A stretch of DNA of 64,000 nt from Pedobacter hartonius (GTDB taxonomy: Bacteria; Bacteroidota; Bacteroidia; Sphingobacteriales; Sphingobacteriaceae): positions 248,001 to 312,000 of the forward strand of contig NZ_FNRA01000002.1 in assembly GCF_900107535.1 (NCBI RefSeq). The letters run 5' to 3'. The translations under genes were made by a program, and so were the position numbers. A model generated the notes under the pieces. It did no database searches, was not told the DNA's origin, and worked only from the letters and a program-made list of their open reading frames with translations. The first letter of the stretch is position 1. Every line of letters starts with the position of its first letter. Shown here piece after piece: positions 54,202 to 61,632 of this stretch.

Positions 54202-54453
54202 CTATGAAGTTTTAGAGGTATTCGCATTGCGGTACCTTTTATACCATAAGACACCCAGGGCAGCTATCATCAGATAGGGAATAGCCATGAGGTAAAGTAC
54301 ACCGGAGTTGATTCCCTTGGCCTGAGTATTGCCATTTTTAACTCCCTGTTCTGCATTTATGGTACACATCGCACATTGTGCAGATGCATTGGTGATTCCT
54401 GTACCAGCGAACACGGCAATAAAGAGAAGGATTATCAAGAAGGCCTTTTTCAT
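54202..54453 (-). CDS. Small exported CxxC membrane protein
   Basis: An 83-residue protein: a signal-peptide-like start (MKKAFLIILLFIAVFAGTG, then ITNASAQ), a mature N-terminus with CAMC (CxxC), a short polar stretch, one membrane helix at about 48-66 (VLYLMAIPYLMIAALGVLW) and a basic tail. The topology places the CxxC in the periplasm. I do not recognise a named family. Its position between the oxidase genes and DUF983 suggests a link to oxidase biogenesis; redox or copper binding by CAMC is a guess. It follows a good promoter. Confidence 0.72.
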   Translation of the reverse strand: MKKAFLIILLFIAVFAGTGITNASAQCAMCTINAEQGVKNGNTQAKGINSGVLYLMAIPYLMIAALGVLWYKRYRNANTSKTS

Positions 54454-54524
54454 TTGCTTAAAATTATTTTAATGATGATGATGTTTGCTTCAGATCAGGA
54501 CAAATACACCATATCGTTGTGCTA

Positions 54525-54553
54525 CAAATATACTGATTAAACGAATAACGCAA
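54525..54553 (-). promoter_or_regulatory. Promoter with both -33 and -7 elements, internal to the oxidase cluster
   Basis: On the minus strand TTG (54551-54553) and TATATTTG (54525-54532) are 18 bp apart, matching the Bacteroidota consensus TTG-N17-23-TAnnTTTG at every defined base. Start of transcription would be near 54519, leaving a leader of about 65 bases before the CxxC protein gene. A second, one-mismatch box (TGTATTTG) lies 24 bp further downstream. Confidence 0.55.
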
Positions 54554-54598
54554 ATGCTAATTGCATAAGCCTTATGTAAAAAGGTTATTCAGCTGGTT

Positions 54599-55171
54599 TT
54601 AAAAGTTATAATACGGAACAATCATCAGGTAAACGATCACACCCGTAACCGCCACATATAACCACACAGGATAAGCCCATCTTACGATCTTACGGTGACG
54701 CTCGATCTGCATGCTGAACCCCCGCAGAAAACTGATCAGGATTAACGGAAGGACGATCACGGCCAGCATAATATGGGTGATCAGGATAACGAAATAGATC
54801 ATACGTGATGCCCCTACGCGCGCCAGCTCAGCAGCAGAGAGAATTCCGTTGTGATCAATATCCCCATACCGCGTATCTTTCTCATACAGGTGGAAGAGAA
54901 TGTAGAAAACAAGAAATAAAGCCGACAGTATAAAGGTGATCACATTGGTGATCTTATGTGCCTGGATATTTTTACGTTTAATAAAGATCAGCGAGAGAAT
55001 AAGCAATACCGAACAGACTGCATTGATACCTCCGATTAAATGAGGCAGTATATAAATAAAAGAAGGTTTGGTTGCAGGTGGCGGTACTATTTTTAATACA
55101 ATTACTACAACCAGGACTATGGCCGTCACTATCCAGATCAGGCGCAGGAAAAATTTGTCATTTAAATTCAT
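54599..55171 (-). CDS. DUF420 family membrane protein (CtaM-like)
   Basis: A 190-residue polytopic protein with five hydrophobic helices. It begins with a helix after LNDKFFLRLIW and has the family signature HLIGGINAVCSVLLILS, then KAHKITN-like AHKITNVITF and the C-terminal HRKIVRWAYPVWLYVAVTGV. Histidines at helix ends resemble the DUF420/CtaM proteins that are required for maturation of heme-copper oxidases. It carries an extra EF-hand-like DIDHNGILSAAEL loop at about 108-120. It lies between the Sco-like gene and the CxxC gene. Confidence 0.85.
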   Translation of the reverse strand: MNLNDKFFLRLIWIVTAIVLVVVIVLKIVPPPATKPSFIYILPHLIGGINAVCSVLLILSLIFIKRKNIQAHKITNVITFILSALFLVFYILFHLYEKDTRYGDIDHNGILSAAELARVGASRMIYFVILITHIMLAVIVLPLILISFLRGFSMQIERHRKIVRWAYPVWLYVAVTGVIVYLMIVPYYNF

Positions 55172-55219
55172 TTGTGTCTTTTATATAGATGAAATCTCAT
55201 CCGTTAATCTTAGTTGAAG

Positions 55220-55933
55220 CTAATCACCATCTTTAGCTGTCCTGGCACGTAACTCTTCAGCAACAAGTACCTTTACCTCATCATTCAGTTTGGAAAGTGC
55301 TTCCTGGTTTGTTGCATCATAATATCCCCTGATACGGTGCTGAGGATCAAGCAAAACAAAGAGGTTGCTATAGATGAACTTGCGCGCTCCTTTGTCAAAT
55401 TCCTGGTGGGCATCAACAAACAGCCCCTTATTGATCCAGTTGTAAACAGCAGTACTGTCACCGGTCAGCAAATCCCATTTGCCGGCCTTGGCACCCAGTT
55501 TGGCTGCATAGGGTTTTAAGTCAGCCGGACGGTCTGTAGTCGGGTCTATACTTAGTCCAACCAGCCTGATCATCACATTGGTTCCATAACTCTGCAGATA
55601 AGCGCCCATTGCTTTATTGGCAAACTCAACCGCATAATTATTTCCTTTGGTATAGAACAGGTTCAGTACAATGATCCTTCCCCTGTAATTGCTCCAGCCT
55701 AAGGTATCTGCCAGCTGGTTTACAAATTTAAAGTCGGGCAGTTTATGATATATCGTATCAGGGATCTTCTTTCCGTGAAAAGTATGGAAAGTTGACGCTA
55801 CAGCCTTAGGACCAAAAAAAGGTAATGGTTTATACCTGTTTTTACCCTGGTGAACAAGCTCATAATATAAAAATCCCGGTACCGCTAAAATGGCTACCAG
55901 GATTAATACTTTTTTTATTGGGGCAAGCTTCAT
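55220..55933 (-). CDS. Sco1/SenC-like protein lacking the copper ligands
   Basis: A 237-residue membrane-anchored protein (helix at about 8-24) with a thioredoxin-like Sco fold: RIIVLNLFYTKGNNYAVEF at about 86-104, then VGLSIDPTTDRPADLKPYA and LFVLLDPQHRIRGYYD. In Sco the first segment carries CPxxC for copper; here the positions are Gly97 and Ala101. The third ligand, a His 8 residues before the LLDP aspartate, is Tyr188. The protein contains no cysteine at all. It should not bind copper in the canonical way or act as a thiol-disulfide reductase. ATG overlaps the subunit IV stop by 4 bp. Confidence 0.9.
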   Translation of the reverse strand: MKLAPIKKVLILVAILAVPGFLYYELVHQGKNRYKPLPFFGPKAVASTFHTFHGKKIPDTIYHKLPDFKFVNQLADTLGWSNYRGRIIVLNLFYTKGNNYAVEFANKAMGAYLQSYGTNVMIRLVGLSIDPTTDRPADLKPYAAKLGAKAGKWDLLTGDSTAVYNWINKGLFVDAHQEFDKGARKFIYSNLFVLLDPQHRIRGYYDATNQEALSKLNDEVKVLVAEELRARTAKDGD

Positions 55934-56289
55934 GAATGAAGTGTCATATGTACGTGCAGGTAACCGCCCTCAATTAACATCAGGGTAATAAAGTAGATGA
56001 TAAAAATGAATGCAAGACCCAATGACAATTTCAAACCTGTTTTCTCAAACTTCAGGTGCATAAAGAAAGCAACAATGTAATACGCTTTCAATAACGTCAG
56101 TAAAATATATGCGATGTTACCAGCGGTACGCGGAACCAGTTCCTTTGGCAAGATAACCAGTGCTATGATAAATTCAACTACAGTTATTCCCAATAAAATA
56201 AAGAATACCTGCCAGATCTTTGATTTACTTAAGCCTGCATGCTCATCATGATCATGCTCTTCTGTAGTGTGTATGTGTTGTTCAGACAT
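55930..56289 (-). CDS. Cytochrome c oxidase subunit IV family protein
   Basis: A 119-residue small subunit of a caa3-type oxidase. Three membrane helices (about 27-45, 53-73 and 85-105) match the prokaryotic subunit IV (CyoD/CtaF-like) pattern KIWQVFFILLGITVVEF and LTLLKAYYIVAFFMHLKFE. The N-terminal 18 residues are His-rich (five His, HIHTTEEHDHDEH), unlike usual subunit IV. Between subunit III and the Sco-like gene. Confidence 0.9.
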   Translation of the reverse strand: MSEQHIHTTEEHDHDEHAGLSKSKIWQVFFILLGITVVEFIIALVILPKELVPRTAGNIAYILLTLLKAYYIVAFFMHLKFEKTGLKLSLGLAFIFIIYFITLMLIEGGYLHVHMTLHS

Positions 56290-56307
56290 AATATATTTAT
56301 AAGGAAA

Positions 56308-57015
56308 TTAAACTAAATAGAAGAAGGTAAATACGAATACCCATACCAAATCAACAAAGTGCCAGTAAAGACCTACTTTTTCAACCATCAGATAGTGTCC
56401 GCGTTTTTCAAAAGTACCATTAATGGTCATGCATAAAATGATGATATTGATGATAACCCCACTAAAAACGTGAAATCCGTGGAAGCCTGTGATCGTGAAG
56501 AACAAGTTAGCAAACTGCTGTGCTGCAACGTTGGATACGGGTCCTGTAAAGAACTCCTGTAATTTCTCTGCATCAGGAATAGACCCCCACCAGAAACCTT
56601 CGTGGTGAAGGTGAGTCCATTCCAAAGCCTGACAGCCAAGGAACATAAATCCACCGATGATCGTAGCGATCATCCAGCCCACAACCTGACTTTTAGCACG
56701 TCTGTGACCAGCCTCAACGGCCAAGACCATAGTTACCGAACTCATGATCAGGATAAAGGTCATGATACCTACAAACACAAGCGGTGCACCTGAATCCTTA
56801 ATACCGGGAATAGACTGGAATACCAGATCCGGATTGGGCCAGGTAGTTTTTGAAAAACGTTGCGCTCCGTAATAAACTAATAGCGAAGAGAAGGTAAACG
56901 CATCAGATAGCAAGAAAAACCACATCATTAGTTTTCCATATTCTATCGACCATGGTGAACGGCCGCCACTCCATGGAGTAGTCTTTACCTGATCTAATTG
57001 TGATAATGAATCCAT
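56308..57015 (-). CDS. Cytochrome c oxidase subunit III
   Basis: A 235-residue integral membrane subunit of the heme-copper oxidase with about six to seven helices; it supports proton uptake and stability of subunit I. Family features: KLMMWFFLLSDAFTFSSLLV, TMVLAVEAGHRRAKS, FWWGSIPDAEKLQEFF, and the C-terminal ITGFHGFHVFSGVIIN with VGLYWHFVDLVWVFVFTFFY. Second of two subunit III genes; the upstream one is shorter. Normal length for the bacterial family. Confidence 0.93.
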   Translation of the reverse strand: MDSLSQLDQVKTTPWSGGRSPWSIEYGKLMMWFFLLSDAFTFSSLLVYYGAQRFSKTTWPNPDLVFQSIPGIKDSGAPLVFVGIMTFILIMSSVTMVLAVEAGHRRAKSQVVGWMIATIIGGFMFLGCQALEWTHLHHEGFWWGSIPDAEKLQEFFTGPVSNVAAQQFANLFFTITGFHGFHVFSGVIINIIILCMTINGTFEKRGHYLMVEKVGLYWHFVDLVWVFVFTFFYLV

Positions 57016-57045
57016 TTTGAAAATTGTAATAGTTTGTTAAAAAGT

Positions 57046-57636
57046 CTAACTGTTCAAAAGTAAAAAAACATAGAGATATATCCATAATATATCTATAAAA
57101 TGCCAAAATATAGAAGCTATTTCTATGCGGTATACCGCTTTTTGTACCGGGACATTGCTATAAGCGCCGAAAAGGCTGATAGAAATGAAACAAAGACCGG
57201 CAAAAATATGCAGCAGGTGCATACCGGAAACGATGTAGATCAAAGAAATTGCAGCATTGTTGTTCACCAGCGTTGCTCCTGTCTGATACAGGGCAGACCA
57301 GGCGCCTACCTGAAGATAAGCAAATGTTACACCGAGGATCAGCGTAAGCCAGAGAAATACTTTCTGTGACTGAACATTCTGATTACGCACGGCCTTAGCT
57401 GCAAAGAACAAACAGATACTGCTCAATACCAGCACCGCTGTACTGTACATAAAGACGTCAGGAAGCACTAATCCATGCCCTTTACCTTTTGATGCCGCAA
57501 ACACAATATAATAACTTGTAAATCCCCCGAACATGATTGTTGAGGAAACCACAAACAGCCAAAGTATAAACTTTTTGGCTTTCAATGAAGGTGGAACTTC
57601 TGGCTCCAGCTCTCCCTGGTTTAATGTATGTACCAT
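57046..57636 (-). CDS. Second cytochrome c oxidase subunit III-like protein
   Basis: A 196-residue shorter paralogue of subunit III with five helices: KFILWLFVVSSTIMFGGFTSYY, then AVLVLSSICLFFAAKAV, GAWSALYQTGATLVNN and the end VYRIEIASIFWHFIDILWIYLY. The C-terminal FWHFxDxxWxxLY is the subunit III signature. It lacks the N-terminal two helices of standard subunit III. Two tandem subunit III-type genes are the usual arrangement in this phylum. 30 bp upstream of the longer gene; preceded by cyoE/ctaB. Confidence 0.92.
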   Translation of the reverse strand: MVHTLNQGELEPEVPPSLKAKKFILWLFVVSSTIMFGGFTSYYIVFAASKGKGHGLVLPDVFMYSTAVLVLSSICLFFAAKAVRNQNVQSQKVFLWLTLILGVTFAYLQVGAWSALYQTGATLVNNNAAISLIYIVSGMHLLHIFAGLCFISISLFGAYSNVPVQKAVYRIEIASIFWHFIDILWIYLYVFLLLNS

Positions 57637-57646
57637 ATTAAAAACT

Positions 57647-58549
57647 TTATTTACCTATAAAATCAAACAACAAAATCAACTGCACCAGTGGTATATAAAA
57701 GAACGAACAGAACATCACCTTACGTGCGCTCCCAATATCCTGTTTTACCAAAAGTTTAAATGCCAGCCATGCAAATACAAGACCTGCTATGACAGAAAAT
57801 CCTGCGATGTAATAACCGCCAAAATTGTAAATAGTTGGCAGTAAACTGACAGGAATCAAAATCAATGTACTCAGAAAGACAAAGCCTGCACTGATCTTAT
57901 CTCTTTCCTTTGTCGGCAGTAACCTGAAGCCTGCCTTTTTATAATCATCATCCAGCACCCAGGCTATCGCCCAGAAGTGAGGGAACTGCCATACAAACTG
58001 AATCAGGAACAATATCCCTGCAATTTCATAATCAACCGGGAGAAAGTGACGTGTATGCCCCAGTGCTGCCAGATATCCGATCAGCGGAGGCAATGCTCCC
58101 GGTATAGCCCCTACAAATACTGCTATAGGTGATTTTCTTTTTAAAGGAGTATATACAAATGCATATAATAAAATGGAAAAAACAGACAATAGCCCGGTCT
58201 CCAGGTTCAGCTTACCCAATAACCAGGTGCCCAGCATTCCCATGATCAGTCCCATCACCAAACCCTGTCCGGTAGTCATCCTTCCGGCAGGCATGGGTCG
58301 GTCCATCGTGCGGGTCATTAATTTATCCAGGTCAACTTCAATGATCTCGTTAAAACAATTGGCAGCAGCGGTAACCAAAAAGCCACCGGCCACCAGGATA
58401 CCCCAGTTCCCCCAGTCAATACCCGGAATCTCTCCGCGCGCCACCTGCATCCTTGAACCAATTAAAAAAGTAATTGATGCAGAGAAAACAACCAGGAAAG
58501 TAAGCCTGAATTTGATGAGTTTAGATAGATCTGAGAAAAATAACTTCAA
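57647..58549 (-). CDS. ctaB: Protoheme IX farnesyltransferase (heme O synthase)
   Basis: UbiA-fold membrane prenyltransferase (also called cyoE) that attaches a farnesyl group to heme B, giving heme O, the precursor of heme A. It is 300 aa. The active-site aspartates lie in NCFNEIIEVDLDKLMTRTMD and the second motif in DDDYKKAGFRLLP; about eight helices. The start is TTG at 58549, no ATG being available before the first conserved segment KLIKFRLTFLVV. Between ctaA (17 bp) and the second subunit III. Confidence 0.94.
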   Translation of the reverse strand: MKLFFSDLSKLIKFRLTFLVVFSASITFLIGSRMQVARGEIPGIDWGNWGILVAGGFLVTAAANCFNEIIEVDLDKLMTRTMDRPMPAGRMTTGQGLVMGLIMGMLGTWLLGKLNLETGLLSVFSILLYAFVYTPLKRKSPIAVFVGAIPGALPPLIGYLAALGHTRHFLPVDYEIAGILFLIQFVWQFPHFWAIAWVLDDDYKKAGFRLLPTKERDKISAGFVFLSTLILIPVSLLPTIYNFGGYYIAGFSVIAGLVFAWLAFKLLVKQDIGSARKVMFCSFFYIPLVQLILLFDFIGK

Positions 58550-58566
58550 TTCTTATGTATTTAATA

Positions 58567-59625
58567 TTACTGATTATAAGTATTTGTTCTGTAAACCAAC
58601 AGGTAAAGATAAAACTGGAGGGTAAACAAGACTGTTGAGAACACTAAATGTATAACCTGAGCGAAAGGCGGCATTGCAAAGTTAGACAATAATAGTCCAC
58701 TTGCAATCTGTATAAGTAAAACCAGCACTATTGAGTTTCCCAGTCTCAGCTCCGTTGCCTTACCACCAAACCTGTTCATCACGATCTGGTAAATGAACAC
58801 ATTGACCACCGCTACAAAGATCGCGAGATCGCGGTGCCAGGAGAACACTTTCCCTGTTCCGTTAACCCAGGTCTGGCGCTCCTGGTAAAGCAGCTTCCTG
58901 GACAGGGCATCAATAGCCTCCCTTACTTCCGTACCCAATGTGATCTGCATTACGCTAAGCACAATGGCCACAACAATCAACACCTTCAGCCAGATCACCT
59001 TTGACATGATCACAGTATCCTGTTTGTATAGCGTATGGGTATAATAATACGTGTACACCAGGATCGCCAGAATCAGGAGGGCGAGCAGCATGTGAAGTGT
59101 GACTATCCAGGCCAGCAGGTTTGTAGATACCACGATAGAACCTAACCAGCCCTGAAATCCTACCACAAACAGGTTAACAATACTTAATATGATCACTCTC
59201 TTCGCCTTTTTACGGTACACAAAAGACATCACTGTCAGCGCCAGTAATAAGAATCCTGTAGCCGCACCGGTAAGCCTGTTGATATATTCAGTGTAGGTCT
59301 TCGCTACATTAAATGTTTCAGGTACAGTGATCGACTGATCATGACGGATACTATCCGCTACGTCACTCTTTCCCATCTTATCCAGCAGCCTGGCAAAACG
59401 TTCATTTTTCTTCAGCCTCCCGGCCACATACTTCTCCTTATAATCCTTTGGCAGCTGATCAACAGAAGTCGGGGGAATATACTGATCAAAACATTTAGGC
59501 CAATCCGGGCAACCCATACCAGAACCGGTGCTCCGTACTACGCCACCCGCAAGGATGAGCACTAACGTCACGATAATTGTAATCAGGTTTAGCCGGATAA
59601 ATCTATGTTCAGATTTAGGAACCAT
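58567..59625 (-). CDS. ctaA: Heme A synthase (CtaA / COX15)
   Basis: Membrane hydroxylase that converts heme O to heme A. It is 352 aa with eight helices in two four-helix halves. The N-terminal RFIRLNLITIIVTLVLILAG leads to the family signature GVVRSTGSGMGCPDWPKCF with its loop cysteines; TEYINRLTGAATGFLL and WHRDLAIFVAVVNV carry the conserved heme-ligand histidines. It follows ctaD across an 88-bp gap containing a terminator, so its expression may be set apart from that of subunits I and II. Confidence 0.95.
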   Translation of the reverse strand: MVPKSEHRFIRLNLITIIVTLVLILAGGVVRSTGSGMGCPDWPKCFDQYIPPTSVDQLPKDYKEKYVAGRLKKNERFARLLDKMGKSDVADSIRHDQSITVPETFNVAKTYTEYINRLTGAATGFLLLALTVMSFVYRKKAKRVIILSIVNLFVVGFQGWLGSIVVSTNLLAWIVTLHMLLALLILAILVYTYYYTHTLYKQDTVIMSKVIWLKVLIVVAIVLSVMQITLGTEVREAIDALSRKLLYQERQTWVNGTGKVFSWHRDLAIFVAVVNVFIYQIVMNRFGGKATELRLGNSIVLVLLIQIASGLLLSNFAMPPFAQVIHLVFSTVLFTLQFYLYLLVYRTNTYNQ

Positions 59626-59640
59626 TAGTATATTTATGTT

Positions 59641-59693
59641 AAAAAAAATGAGGTTACTGATCTAAGTATATACTCAGGGCAGGTAACCTCATT
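59641..59693 (-). terminator. Terminator-like hairpin between ctaD and ctaA
   Basis: Read on the minus strand, AATGAGGTTAC / GTAACCTCATT (11 bp) enclose a smaller near-perfect apical stem (CTGAGTATATACTTAG), and the outer stem is followed by eight T. It is a proper rho-independent terminator for transcripts coming from ctaC-ctaD, though it may be leaky. Confidence 0.75.
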
Positions 59694-59713
59694 GTATATT
59701 GTAAAGAACGATT

Positions 59714-61612
59714 TTAGTGAAAATGCACGTCAGCTTTTTCAGGGGCATTCTTTGCATCCCACTCTCTCTGGATACGCTCAGATTCAGCGTTACCTTCAAA
59801 ATCGTGCGGCATGTTCGAAAGCATGGTCTCAGAATAAGGAACCGTTTGAGGGATAAAGTCTTCCTCAGCACCTGGCTTACTGTAATCATATGGCCAGCGG
59901 TGTACTGTAGGAATTTCTCCCGGCCAGTTACCGTGAATATGCTCAACAGGTGTAGTCCACTCCAGTGTGTTGGCTTCCCATGGATTCTGTGTAGCTTTTT
60001 TACCGAAGAAAATCGAATAGAAGAAGTTAAACAGGAAGGCTACCTGAGCCAGTGCTGCAACAATTGCAGACCAGGTTACAAATATGTTTACTGTCACCCA
60101 TTTTTGCATGAACTCAAATTCGGTGAAGGCATAATAACGTCTTGGCACACCATCAAGTCCTAAGAAGTGCAGCGGGAAGAACACCAGGTAAGCACATACA
60201 AAGGTAACCCAGAAGTGCAGGTATCCCAGTTTGGCATTCATCATTCTTCCGAACATTTTCGGATACCAGTGATAAACACCTGCAAGCATACCAAAGATAG
60301 CAGCCGATCCCATTACAAGGTGGAAGTGGGCCACTACGAAATACGTATCATGCAAGTTGATATCCAGTGAAGCATTACCCAGGAAGATACCGGTTAAACC
60401 ACCTGAAATAAAGAATGAAACCATACCGATCGCACATAACATCGCAGGAGTGAACCTGATGTTACCGCGCCACAGTGTAGCCAGATAGTTGAAAGTTTTA
60501 ACAGCCGAAGGAACCGCAATAATCAGTGTTGTGATCATAAACACACCACCCAGCAGCGGATTCATCCCTGTCACGAACATATGGTGACCCCATACAATAA
60601 ATGACAGAACCGTAATACCAATCAATGAGTAAACCATCGCATGGTAACCGAAAATTGGCTTTCTTGAATTCACAGAGATCACCTCTGATGAAATACCCAG
60701 GGCAGGCATAATTACAATATAAACCTCAGGGTGACCCAGGAACCAGAATAAATGCTCCCATAAGATTGGGGAACCACCTTCATTTGGTAACACCTGGCTA
60801 CCCATTACAATATCAGATAAATAGAAACTTGTTCCAAAACTACGGTCAAAGATCAATAGTACCACACCTGCTACCAGAACAGGGAAAGATAACACACCCA
60901 GTATTGCAGTCAGGAAGAAAGCCCAGATCGTTAAAGGCATTTTCCAAAGGTCCATACCTTTGGTACGCATGTTTAAAACAGTACTTACATAGTTGATACC
61001 GCCCATCAGCTGCGAAACAACGAACAATACCATACTTGCCAGCCACAACGTCATTCCCAGCCCTGATCCGGAGATCGCTTTGGGTAAAGCAGACAGTGGA
61101 GGGTAAATCGTCCATCCGGCACTTGCAGGCCCTGTCTGGATGAAGAATGAACTCATCATAATGATACAGGCAGTAAAGAAGAACCAGTAAGAAAGCATAT
61201 TCATGAATGGCGAGGCCATATCACGTACTCCGAGCTGAAGCGGTATCAGTAAGTTACTGAACGTACCGCTTAATCCTGCAGTCAATACAAAGAATACCAT
61301 GATCGTACCATGTATCGTTACGAGGGCAAGATAAAAATCAGGTTTGATCCTTCCGCCTTCTGCCCATTTTCCAAGAAATGTTTCCAGAATAGGGAAACTT
61401 TTGTCCGGCCAGGCCAGCTGAATACGGAATAAGATAGACAATCCCATTGCAATAACAGCCATAACGATACCAGTTATTAAAAACTGTTTAGCGATCATCT
61501 TGTGATCCTGGCTAAATACGTACTTCGTTATAAAAGATTGTTCGTGGTGACCATGATCGTGATCGTCATGGTGCCCGTTGTTATGTGTATCGTGTAATGT
61601 TATAGTTGACAT
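59714..61612 (-). CDS. ctaD: Cytochrome c oxidase subunit I
   Basis: Catalytic subunit with heme a, heme a3 and CuB, twelve core helices plus a C-terminal extension, 632 aa. CuB and heme ligands sit in ALVTIHGTIMVFF, FWFLGHPEVYIVIMP, FIVWGHHMFVTGM and DTYFVVAHFHLVMG. The GHPEVY glutamate of the D channel is present (A1 type). The N-terminal 25 residues are His-rich (eight His between 7 and 23), which is not part of the core. Gene order ctaC-ctaD behind actF is the phylum pattern. Confidence 0.97.
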   Translation of the reverse strand: MSTITLHDTHNNGHHDDHDHGHHEQSFITKYVFSQDHKMIAKQFLITGIVMAVIAMGLSILFRIQLAWPDKSFPILETFLGKWAEGGRIKPDFYLALVTIHGTIMVFFVLTAGLSGTFSNLLIPLQLGVRDMASPFMNMLSYWFFFTACIIMMSSFFIQTGPASAGWTIYPPLSALPKAISGSGLGMTLWLASMVLFVVSQLMGGINYVSTVLNMRTKGMDLWKMPLTIWAFFLTAILGVLSFPVLVAGVVLLIFDRSFGTSFYLSDIVMGSQVLPNEGGSPILWEHLFWFLGHPEVYIVIMPALGISSEVISVNSRKPIFGYHAMVYSLIGITVLSFIVWGHHMFVTGMNPLLGGVFMITTLIIAVPSAVKTFNYLATLWRGNIRFTPAMLCAIGMVSFFISGGLTGIFLGNASLDINLHDTYFVVAHFHLVMGSAAIFGMLAGVYHWYPKMFGRMMNAKLGYLHFWVTFVCAYLVFFPLHFLGLDGVPRRYYAFTEFEFMQKWVTVNIFVTWSAIVAALAQVAFLFNFFYSIFFGKKATQNPWEANTLEWTTPVEHIHGNWPGEIPTVHRWPYDYSKPGAEEDFIPQTVPYSETMLSNMPHDFEGNAESERIQREWDAKNAPEKADVHFH

Positions 61613-61632
61613 AATGCGCTATTCCAGTATAA

